Part shown: positions 15,269-22,366 of the stretch, in pieces
How the letters are laid out: the number at the start of each line of letters is the position of its first letter
How positions within the stretch are numbered: the first letter of the stretch is position 1
From: Bacteroidales bacterium
GTDB lineage: Bacteria; Bacteroidota; Bacteroidia; Bacteroidales; FEN-979
Direction of reading: 5' to 3'
Length of the DNA: 48,523 nucleotides
NCBI GenBank assembly: GCA_023229525.1
Contig: JALNZC010000030.1
Location: forward strand, 1-48,523
Program-made: the position numbers and the translations under genes
The notes under the pieces: model-generated
Told to the model about the DNA's origin: nothing
Databases searched by the model: none
The model's input: only the letters and a program-made list of their open reading frames with translations

Positions 15269-17938
15269 TCAGAGTTCCTCATACTCTGTCCGTGCGATCA
15301 CTTCATCCTGGATTTGTTTACCAAGTTCCACCCAGTATTGGGTAAATCCGGCGACACGAACCAGCAAACTCCGATATTTATCGGGATCGGCCTGGGCTTG
15401 CCTGAGCATCCGCGAATCGACGATATTGAACTGAACATGGAATCCGCCTTTGCGCAAATAAGCCCGGATCAGTTCCAGAAACTTGCGGGAACCTTCACGT
15501 CCTTTTACGACCGAAGGATGTATCTTCATGTTCAACTGCGAATTTTGTGAACGGGCATGGTTCCAACATGTGGCTGAATTGAAGAGTGCATAAGGGCCAT
15601 TTCTGTCAGTCCCTGGGTAAGCTGAAACGGATCCATCTGAAAAAGTTGTTCCGCTTAGTCGTCCGTCAGCTCCTGCGAGGGCAACAGCACCCATCGGTCC
15701 GTGCGTGGAGACGGATATCTGGCAAGCATACATTGGCTGGTCATAAAGTGACCGGTAATTATGGGTCATTTCGCAGAACCATGTTTCCCATGATTTCATG
15801 ATTTCATCAACGAAAGGATCATCATTTCCAAACTTGGGAGCATCAAGGCTCAGACGGTGAATTTTTTTCCAGCTATGATAGTCTTCAGTCGGAACCTGAT
15901 CAACGAGTGAATACGATCCGGTCTCCTGGGCTGTTTTATATCCGAAGTTGGCCAGAATTGCTTTCCGGTAATCCGCCAGACTGTAAATTCCATTGGTATA
16001 GACATTTTGCTTCAGGGAAGCCAGCGCATTCACCAGGTTTGCGGTACCACATGACTCGATGTTAAAAGTGCTATTGTACCGGCTTCCCATCTGTCCGATA
16101 TCTTTACCTCTGGCCAGGCAATCGGGTTTCAGCATAGAGTTTACGAGTGATGGGGATATTTTCCGCCAGGCATCGTGTTGAATATTGTTGGTCAATGTAA
16201 GTACATGACAAGCCCGACTGAAATAGTCTTTGAACGCCTGCCATAGTTCATTATATGTTTCCAACCGGTAACCGTGTGACGGGAATACCCGTTGTCCGGT
16301 TCGCATATCCATGCCGTCGAATATGGCGACTTCAAGCAATTTGGGAAGTGAAAGAAAATGAACCCCCACACTGGTAGCGGGTGCAGATCCTCCGGGGATC
16401 CAATGGATTTCGCCATCGAGTTCAAGGGGCATCCAGCTTCCGGGTGAAGTTTCAAGACATCCTCCAATGGACCATGCACGCGCCTCTTCAAGATTCATTC
16501 CCTCGTGACCATAATTTTCCTGAAGGAATTCCATGGCTACACGGTTATTGATCCAGGCGGGATACCCGGTACCGATTTTGGTACATTCAATCCCCTTCAG
16601 CAGGAATTCTTCAGGAAGTTTTTCATCATAAAGCAGAGAGAGGGTCGGTTGAGGTGTGTCGCATGTGATCCCAGCCTCGAGGATCAGCATCTCAAGTTCA
16701 TTGGCGGCTGAAGTACCGTCTTTCAAAAGTCCGCCGATACAAAGGTTATTAAACGTATTTCCCGAGAGCACACCACCGACAACGCCCATCGAAGCAAAGC
16801 AGTCGAGTTCGGTAAATTTGATCCGCATGAACTCAAGCAATTCCATGGTTTTTTCACGGGTGATCAACCCTTTTTTTATATCACGTTGCCAGTAAGGATA
16901 AAGGACCTGCCCGAGGCGGCCCGGAGAGAGTCCCGAAATGGCATCTTCATTCAATACGGCAACATGAAAAATCCAGATCATCTGTAAGGCATCATGAAAG
17001 GAGCGGGGAGGGTTGGAAGACAACCAATTCAGGCGTTCCGCCAATTCAAGATATTCAGCTTTCTGCTTCTCCTCCTGTTCCAGGGAAGCCATGAACCTGG
17101 CCTCTTCAGCATGATTCCCGATCCACTTCTTCAATCCCTGGAGCATGATGATCACGGCCTGATAAAAATAGAGGCGATCCATGTCGGGATAGCCGGCGAC
17201 TTCAGCCATTCCCTCTTCACAATTACGGGTGATCCCATCAATACCAAATTGTAAGGGATAATAATAGTTGATCACTTCGCGACCCTGCGGGAGGGTATAC
17301 CCCGAATCGAACATGCAGATCACCGAACGCATAAGCGCCTCTTTTTCCTTGTAATCCGGAACTTTCTGCTCATATTTATGACCGACATCATCGACTGATT
17401 TATCTTTCCACTTTTTAGCGACCTCCAGGAGGATGGGCATTTCCTCGACCCGAACTCCGAATTTTCCGGCAATGGAGATCACTTTCCCCACGCTTTTTGT
17501 CACATTTCCGCCTCCTTTACCCATCGTAGTAAATGTATCGGCAGTAAGTTTTCCAGATTCCTGGGCTTCCCGGTATAGTTTATCCTCGGAAGCCATGAAA
17601 AACGCTTCCGATAGCCAGGGCATAGGATAAGATCCCCGGAGATAAGATGCTTTTCCCATCGCCAGCAATTCACCGGGGTAGATGACCGGGGTAAGGTGCT
17701 CAAATCCTGTTTTCAGGGCTTCGGCGCGACGGATAATAGGGATCTCCCCTTCAAGTTCTTCCCATCGGCGCGTATACCAGTAAGGAAATTCCATGGAAGC
17801 AGACGACTTTGCCTCAAAGTAAAGCTCCCTGGCTGCATCGGCCCGCGGTGTAAGACGGGGTTTTTGTTCCCGGTTTTCGATATTTTTACCCGGCTGATGG
17901 CCGTAGTAATTAATATCAGTTGACTGGTATTTTATCAT
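15269..17938 (-). CDS. hpdB: 4-Hydroxyphenylacetate decarboxylase, glycyl-radical catalytic subunit (p-cresol-forming)
   Basis: An 889-residue glycyl-radical enzyme. The active-site thiyl Cys494 and Glu496 lie in GGCLETSP, and the radical glycine is Gly864 in RVAGF near the C-terminus. Every catalytic residue I recall for the Clostridium scatologenes enzyme (Ser344, Phe405, Cys503, Glu505, His536, Glu637, Gly873) is found here exactly nine positions earlier: Ser335, Phe396, Cys494, Glu496, His527, Glu628, Gly864. His536 and Glu637 contact the phenol hydroxyl in that enzyme, so the same substrate is likely. It would decarboxylate 4-hydroxyphenylacetate, made from tyrosine, to p-cresol. The presence of hpdC and hpdA supports this over phenylacetate or indoleacetate decarboxylases, which as I recall need no small subunit. 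A TAATTTTG box precedes the gene. Confidence 0.92.
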   Translation of the reverse strand: MIKYQSTDINYYGHQPGKNIENREQKPRLTPRADAARELYFEAKSSASMEFPYWYTRRWEELEGEIPIIRRAEALKTGFEHLTPVIYPGELLAMGKASYLRGSYPMPWLSEAFFMASEDKLYREAQESGKLTADTFTTMGKGGGNVTKSVGKVISIAGKFGVRVEEMPILLEVAKKWKDKSVDDVGHKYEQKVPDYKEKEALMRSVICMFDSGYTLPQGREVINYYYPLQFGIDGITRNCEEGMAEVAGYPDMDRLYFYQAVIIMLQGLKKWIGNHAEEARFMASLEQEEKQKAEYLELAERLNWLSSNPPRSFHDALQMIWIFHVAVLNEDAISGLSPGRLGQVLYPYWQRDIKKGLITREKTMELLEFMRIKFTELDCFASMGVVGGVLSGNTFNNLCIGGLLKDGTSAANELEMLILEAGITCDTPQPTLSLLYDEKLPEEFLLKGIECTKIGTGYPAWINNRVAMEFLQENYGHEGMNLEEARAWSIGGCLETSPGSWMPLELDGEIHWIPGGSAPATSVGVHFLSLPKLLEVAIFDGMDMRTGQRVFPSHGYRLETYNELWQAFKDYFSRACHVLTLTNNIQHDAWRKISPSLVNSMLKPDCLARGKDIGQMGSRYNSTFNIESCGTANLVNALASLKQNVYTNGIYSLADYRKAILANFGYKTAQETGSYSLVDQVPTEDYHSWKKIHRLSLDAPKFGNDDPFVDEIMKSWETWFCEMTHNYRSLYDQPMYACQISVSTHGPMGAVALAGADGRLSGTTFSDGSVSAYPGTDRNGPYALFNSATCWNHARSQNSQLNMKIHPSVVKGREGSRKFLELIRAYLRKGGFHVQFNIVDSRMLRQAQADPDKYRSLLVRVAGFTQYWVELGKQIQDEVIARTEYEEL

Positions 17939-17980
17939 AAATGCAAAATTACCTTACTTAAATAAGATGGTAAAAAAAAA

Positions 17981-17988
17981 CAAAATTA
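17981..17988 (-). promoter_or_regulatory. Candidate -7 box (TAATTTTG) for hpdB
   Basis: A full match to TAnnTTTG on the minus strand, about 43 bases upstream of the hpdB ATG and just downstream of the yqgE stop. A second TAATTTTG at 17951-17944 is too close to the ATG to give a normal leader. No clear -33 TTTG is present at the right spacing. Confidence 0.35.
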
Positions 17989-17996
17989 GTATGTTT

Positions 17997-18566
17997 TCAG
18001 TTAAACGATGGATCAGACGGAAAATTAGCCCATATCGCGTAATCCTTGCCCATATTCCTGAGGTGGTCACTCCACAGTTTTTCAGGATTGTTGTTGATCA
18101 CTTCTGCAACCGTAGTATGCGAAAGGACCCATGACTTTTCCCGGATTTCACGATCCAACTGATCGGGATCCCATCCGGAATACCCTACAAAAAAACGAAT
18201 ATCTTTTTCGGTCAGTTCTTCGTTTTCTAGTAAGCCGCGGACTACCTCAATATCTCCGCCCCAATACAAACCCTGCATGATCGGCATGCTTTGTTCAATA
18301 TCTTTGCGGGTATGAATAAAGAAAATACTGTCGGTTTTTACAGGGCCTCCAAGATAAACGGGCATGTCCATATCTGGAAAATCCTTGATAACATCCTTGA
18401 TCCGGGCTTCAATGGGCTTGTTGATGATGAGACCAAACGTCCCCTCATCATTGTGGGCAGCGAGTAAAACAACCGATTGGCGGAAATAGAAATCACGCAA
18501 TGATGGCTCTGAAATAAGGATGATTCCTTGTCTTGGTTTCATCAATCGTTTTTCCATTGCTTTCAT
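17997..18566 (-). CDS. YqgE/AlgH family protein
   Basis: The 189-residue protein is a full-length YqgE/AlgH domain. It opens with QGIILISEPSLRDFYFRQSVVLLAAHNDEGTFGLIINKP, which I recognise as the family core, has YLGGPV in the middle and FVGYSGWDPDQLDREI in the second half. The family is soluble and widely conserved; its biochemical role is unknown despite the old name transcriptional regulator. Three ATG codons within nine residues are possible starts; the first is given because a promoter-like box lies 34 bases before it. It is transcribed away from murL with only 54 bases between them, and its stop lies 58 bases before the hpdB start. Confidence 0.9.
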   Translation of the reverse strand: MKAMEKRLMKPRQGIILISEPSLRDFYFRQSVVLLAAHNDEGTFGLIINKPIEARIKDVIKDFPDMDMPVYLGGPVKTDSIFFIHTRKDIEQSMPIMQGLYWGGDIEVVRGLLENEELTEKDIRFFVGYSGWDPDQLDREIREKSWVLSHTTVAEVINNNPEKLWSDHLRNMGKDYAIWANFPSDPSFN

Positions 18567-18576
18567 ACAAAATTAG

Positions 18577-18584
18577 TACTTTTG
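18577..18584 (+). promoter_or_regulatory. Candidate -7 box (TACTTTTG) for murL-murD
   Basis: A full match to TAnnTTTG on the plus strand. Transcription would start near 18591 and leave a leader of about 30 bases before the GTG start. The -33 element is weak. It faces the yqgE box at 18600-18607, so the two transcripts would overlap at their 5' ends. Confidence 0.45.
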
Positions 18585-18599
18585 TGGCGGCTATCCCGA

Positions 18600-18607
18600 C
18601 AAATATA
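18600..18607 (-). promoter_or_regulatory. Candidate -7 box (TATATTTG) for yqgE
   Basis: A full match to TAnnTTTG on the minus strand, with GTTG about 21 bases upstream inside the start of murL. The predicted start is near 18593, giving a leader of about 27 bases. Confidence 0.45.
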
Positions 18608-18620
18608 ATACCAAAACAGG

Positions 18621-20006
18621 GTGAAATCCAACAGGCAGGAAAAATTTCTTGAATTGAGACAGCATTTTCCCTTTTTTATTTTTGAAAAACAGGAATATTC
18701 GCTGAATTCTGAAGGACTTCATGTTCGGTATACCTTTAACCTTTCGGATCAATTTTCCTTTCATCCCACACTTTTTATTCCCCGGAAAACCAGTTTTCTG
18801 CCGGATAAGGTTATTTCCGGGAAACTTGATAATATCCTTTTCAATATTGGACTGATCGAATTGATCAGTTACTGGAAAGCAGCATGTCCGCAAACAGTCA
18901 TTATCCGTCCCTTCCCTCTTTCTTCCGATCAGATCAAATGGTGGAAAAAGCTTTACTTTTCCGGACTGGGTGAATTTTTTTACCTGAATTCACTGGTTGC
19001 TGATGAATTGTCATTCATGCAAATTGAGGCTGAATCGGGCACTTCTTTACCGATACAGGACTTTGAACAGCATGATTCGGTGATCATCCCGGTAGGCGGA
19101 GGAAAGGATTCCGTTGTGACTTTAGAACTTCTGGGGTCCCATAAGGATTGTGTACCATTGATCCTGAATCCACACATTGCCAGTCTTGACACCATCTTTA
19201 CCAAAGGCTTTACATCAGATAATTATATTGAGATCAGACGTTTTCTCGATCCGACTTTGCTGGAATTAAATGACCGGGGATTTTTGAACGGACATACCCC
19301 ATTTTCCGCATTGCTGGCTTTCCTCTCATCGCTGGCAGCCATCCTCACCGGGTGCCGGCACATTGCCCTTTCGAATGAATCGAGTGCCAGTGAAGTAACG
19401 ATTAGAGGTACTGCTATAAACCATCAGTATTCGAAATCGCTTACCTTCGAATCGGATTTCCGGGATTATCTGAAAAAATTTATCACTCCCGACATCAATT
19501 ATTTCAGTTTTTTACGCCCCCTGAATGAGCTTCAGATTGCCGCCCTTTTTGCCCGGTTCCCTCGTTATCATTCGGTTTTTCGAAGCTGCAATGCCGGAAG
19601 CAAGTCAGATACGTGGTGCGGAAAGTGTGCGAAATGTCTTTTCACCTATATTATTTTATCCCCTTTTTTACCTGGAGATGATCTTGTCAGGATTTTCGGA
19701 AGAAATTTACTTGATACATCCTCCGATCCGGAATTAAAACCGATATTCGATCAGCTGACCGGGATTGCCGAAAATAAACCCTTTGATTGTGTGGGTACGA
19801 TCGATGAAGTAAATCTGGCATTATGTGAGACTATCCGGTGTTATGATCCGCTTCCTTTACCAGGATTACTGGCTTATTACCGGAATTCACCACAGTTCCC
19901 CCATTACCACAATCTGGACTTCCGGTCTTCACTGGAATCCTTCGGACAGGATCATCATCTTTTGCCTGAATTTGAAAAACTTTTACTATCTGCATGGTAT
20001 GCTTGA
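18621..20006 (+). CDS. murL: MurL-like UDP-MurNAc-L-Ala-L-Glu epimerase
   Basis: The 461-residue protein resembles MurL, the ATP-dependent epimerase described in Xanthomonas that turns the L-Glu of UDP-MurNAc-L-Ala-L-Glu into D-Glu, bypassing glutamate racemase. Visible features are a PP-loop-like PVGGGKDS (157-164) for ATP, SNESSA (251-256), NHQYSKS (267-273), and a Cys cluster C323 followed by WCGKCAKC (332-339), the pattern I recall for MurL. The start is GTG at 18621; the only ATG codons nearby are out of frame or too late. It overlaps murD by eight bases, so both are made together, which matches a shared role in peptidoglycan precursor synthesis. The function is inferred from these motifs and the neighbour, not from an alignment. 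An unknown PP-loop ATPase is the alternative. Confidence 0.75.
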   Translation: MKSNRQEKFLELRQHFPFFIFEKQEYSLNSEGLHVRYTFNLSDQFSFHPTLFIPRKTSFLPDKVISGKLDNILFNIGLIELISYWKAACPQTVIIRPFPLSSDQIKWWKKLYFSGLGEFFYLNSLVADELSFMQIEAESGTSLPIQDFEQHDSVIIPVGGGKDSVVTLELLGSHKDCVPLILNPHIASLDTIFTKGFTSDNYIEIRRFLDPTLLELNDRGFLNGHTPFSALLAFLSSLAAILTGCRHIALSNESSASEVTIRGTAINHQYSKSLTFESDFRDYLKKFITPDINYFSFLRPLNELQIAALFARFPRYHSVFRSCNAGSKSDTWCGKCAKCLFTYIILSPFLPGDDLVRIFGRNLLDTSSDPELKPIFDQLTGIAENKPFDCVGTIDEVNLALCETIRCYDPLPLPGLLAYYRNSPQFPHYHNLDFRSSLESFGQDHHLLPEFEKLLLSAWYA

Positions 20007-21411
20007 CCTGATAAGGAGCAGATTTGAAAATGAATCGGTCGTTCTTCTCGGATTTGGACGTGAAGGCCAGGCCAGCTATACGGTTTTACGACGTGTTTTC
20101 CCGAAAATGCTGATTACCATTGCCGATGCAAAGGAATCTGTATGTGAAAATCCGTTGATCCGTGAGGATAAAAATCTGAATTTCATCACCGGTGAGGGAT
20201 ATCTTAAAAAAATAATATCTTTCGACATCATCGTCCGTTCACCCGGAATTCCCATCTGGAATTCTCCCTTATCTCACCATCTTACCAGTTCACGACCTCA
20301 CCCAGTAATAACGTCCCAGACCGATCTCTTCCTTCAGGCATACGCTCGTCAGGTCATCGGGGTTACAGGAACCAAGGGAAAAAGCACAACTTCAAGTCTT
20401 ATTCATCATATCCTGAAAACCGCAGACAAGGATACGGTGCTGGTTGGCAATATCGGAAATCCGGCTTTTCATTATATCGACCTAATTGGGCCTGAAACGA
20501 AAATTGTATTTGAACTCTCTTCCCATCAGCTTGAATATGTTACCGTGGCCCCGAAAATCGCAATATTATTGAATCTTTTCCAGGAGCATCTCGATGCATA
20601 TTCAACTTTTGAAGCATACCAACAGGCCAAGATCAATATTACGAGGTATCAGGAAAACAGCGACATCCTGATATTCAATGCCGACGATCCGCTGGTCATA
20701 AATCAGGTTACTCCCTTTTTCCCTGACCGAAATTGCTATCCTTTTTCAGTTTTTCACCCGGTCATCCACGGTGGATTTATAAAAGACGGATTCCTTTATT
20801 TTGCCACTAAAGACGGACTTAATCCGGTCTGGAAGATTCACCAGGACCGCTACCTTAGTGGGGAGCATAACCTGAAAAACATTCTGGCATCGGTGATTGT
20901 TGCCATGATACTCGGGGTTTCACAGGAGGATATTGAAGATGGAATAGCAACTTTTAAAGGGCTTGAACATCGCCTGGAATATGTGGGTGAATATGGAGCG
21001 ATCCATTTTTATAACGATTCGATAGCGACAATACCGGAAGCTTGTATGGAGGCAGTGAAGGCGATTCCAAAGGTGGATACGCTGATTGCCGGAGGTTTCG
21101 ACAGGGGCATTGATTATTCGGGACTGGCACAGTTTCTGTGCAGTTCCTCGGTCCGTAACCTTATCTTGCTTGGCGCCGCCGGCAAACGCATCGGTGAACA
21201 AATCGAAAAGCTGGATCATCGGGATAAGAAATTATTTTACATCAACCGCTTCGACAACTTTAAAGACATTGCTTTCCGTGAAACTTGGCCAGGTTATGCC
21301 TGCCTGCTTTCACCAGCTGCCGCCAGCTATGATGAATTTAGGAATTTTGAGGAACGGGGAATCCGATTCAGGGAATTGGTGGGAAAGAGGTTGGAAATAG
21401 TGAAATGGTGA
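19999..21411 (+). CDS. murD: UDP-N-acetylmuramoylalanine-glutamate ligase
   Basis: The 470-residue Mur ligase has three domains. The N-terminal UDP-binding one contains VVLLGFGREGQ (14-24), the central ATPase has GVTGTKGKSTT (121-131), and the C-terminal domain has the FNDSIATIPEA segment that usually binds the substrate carboxylate. It joins glutamate to UDP-MurNAc-L-Ala in the cytoplasm. The ATG at 19999 is chosen because the 58 residues readable upstream lie inside murL and look nothing like MurD. Since it is coupled to a MurL-like epimerase, it may use L-Glu (a MurD2-type specificity) rather than D-Glu, which cannot be decided by eye. The C-terminal VKW and the stop codon lie inside an octamer repeat that continues into the next gene. 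Confidence 0.9.
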   Translation: MLDLIRSRFENESVVLLGFGREGQASYTVLRRVFPKMLITIADAKESVCENPLIREDKNLNFITGEGYLKKIISFDIIVRSPGIPIWNSPLSHHLTSSRPHPVITSQTDLFLQAYARQVIGVTGTKGKSTTSSLIHHILKTADKDTVLVGNIGNPAFHYIDLIGPETKIVFELSSHQLEYVTVAPKIAILLNLFQEHLDAYSTFEAYQQAKINITRYQENSDILIFNADDPLVINQVTPFFPDRNCYPFSVFHPVIHGGFIKDGFLYFATKDGLNPVWKIHQDRYLSGEHNLKNILASVIVAMILGVSQEDIEDGIATFKGLEHRLEYVGEYGAIHFYNDSIATIPEACMEAVKAIPKVDTLIAGGFDRGIDYSGLAQFLCSSSVRNLILLGAAGKRIGEQIEKLDHRDKKLFYINRFDNFKDIAFRETWPGYACLLSPAAASYDEFRNFEERGIRFRELVGKRLEIVKW

Positions 21412-21423
21412 AATGGTGAAATA
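21400..21423 (+). repeat. Octamer repeat spanning the murD stop and the next start codon
   Basis: Three eight-base units in register: GTGAAATG, GTGAAATG, GTGAAATA. They encode the last residues and stop of murD and the ATG of the glucosaminidase gene, so gain or loss of one unit would change both ends. The stretch contains no C on the plus strand. Confidence 0.85.
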
Positions 21424-22366
21424 CATCTGTTTTTGGTTATTCCTTGTTGTTATATCTTTTCCTGAACCGGTAGATGGGCAGGAATCTGATTATAATTCGT
21501 TTGTCAAACGGTATATTGAGACCTATAAAGAGATTGCCATCAAGGAGATGATGGATTACCATATTCCTGCAAGCATTACCCTGGCCCAGGGTATTCATGA
21601 ATCACGTGCCGGTCAAAGCAAGATAGCCATTGAGGCTAATAACCATTTCGGGATAAAATGTCATAAAGATTGGTTTGGGAAAACTTATTTTTACGATGAT
21701 GATTCTCCCAATGAATGTTTCAGAAAGTATGACAGTCCGCTGGAATCTTTCCGGGATCATTCCTACTTCCTGACCCAGCGCGACCGATATAAAAATCTTT
21801 TTGGCCTTGATATAACCGATTATAAGGGGTGGGCTCATGGTTTGCAGGCAGCCGGTTACGCAACGAATCCAAAATATGCCGAAACCCTGATCCGGACCAT
21901 CGAGACCTATTCGTTATTTCAATATGATCGCCCTGATTATCTGCAGATCGTTACCGACAGTGTACGAAACCTTGATGATCCTGTTACGAATACCTGGTTA
22001 CGCCGGTTCCAGCTTTATGCCATCGGACCCGGAAACCGGAAAGTATTTGCTAATAACGAACTGCAGATGACCATTGCCAGGAAAGAGGATAACATAAATA
22101 CCCTTGCCCGTGTTTTTGGTATTTCTGAAAAACGGTTGATGCGGTATAATGATCTGAATGATGCAACTGAATTGAAACCTGGTCAGATCGTTTATCTTGA
22201 ACCCAAGCGGCGAAGAGGCTTAGCAGCGACGCACACCATTGAAATGGGTCAAACACTTTATCAAATTTCCCAGCTTTATGGGATAAAGATGAAAATGTTG
22301 GTTAAACACAACAAACCAGGTAAACAGATGGAACTTGCTCCCGGAACAATCCTAAAACTTAGGTAA
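21413..22366 (+). CDS. Exported LysM glucosaminidase (GH73)
   Basis: The 317-residue protein has a signal peptide (about 1-22). Next is a glucosaminidase domain from about 30 to 180, with the family opening IPASITLAQGIHESRAGQS; Glu63 is the expected catalytic acid. Two LysM domains follow, one around 225-268 and one from about 274 to the end, which bind peptidoglycan. It would cut the glycan backbone of peptidoglycan at the cell wall, for growth, separation or recycling. The start codon lies in the repeated GTGAAATG units two bases after the murD stop, so the gene is likely the third member of the murL-murD unit. Its end overlaps the end of the convergent 913-residue gene by 15 bases. Confidence 0.93.
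   Translation: MVKYICFWLFLVVISFPEPVDGQESDYNSFVKRYIETYKEIAIKEMMDYHIPASITLAQGIHESRAGQSKIAIEANNHFGIKCHKDWFGKTYFYDDDSPNECFRKYDSPLESFRDHSYFLTQRDRYKNLFGLDITDYKGWAHGLQAAGYATNPKYAETLIRTIETYSLFQYDRPDYLQIVTDSVRNLDDPVTNTWLRRFQLYAIGPGNRKVFANNELQMTIARKEDNINTLARVFGISEKRLMRYNDLNDATELKPGQIVYLEPKRRRGLAATHTIEMGQTLYQISQLYGIKMKMLVKHNKPGKQMELAPGTILKLR

Noticed and set aside
15269..17938. HpdB as pyruvate formate-lyase, choline lyase or indoleacetate decarboxylase
   Set aside because: It has GCLE rather than the PFL Cys-Cys pair, keeps His and Glu positions of the 4-hydroxyphenylacetate enzyme, and is next to the diagnostic small subunit.
19825..19998. 58-residue N-terminal extension of MurD
   Set aside because: It lies wholly in murL in another frame and does not resemble Mur ligases; MurD begins normally at 19999.
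18621..20006. MurL-like protein as a tRNA-thiolation or asparagine-synthase PP-loop enzyme
   Set aside because: The PP-loop lies in the middle of the chain, and the Cys cluster with NHQYSKS fits MurL better; the overlap with murD supports this.
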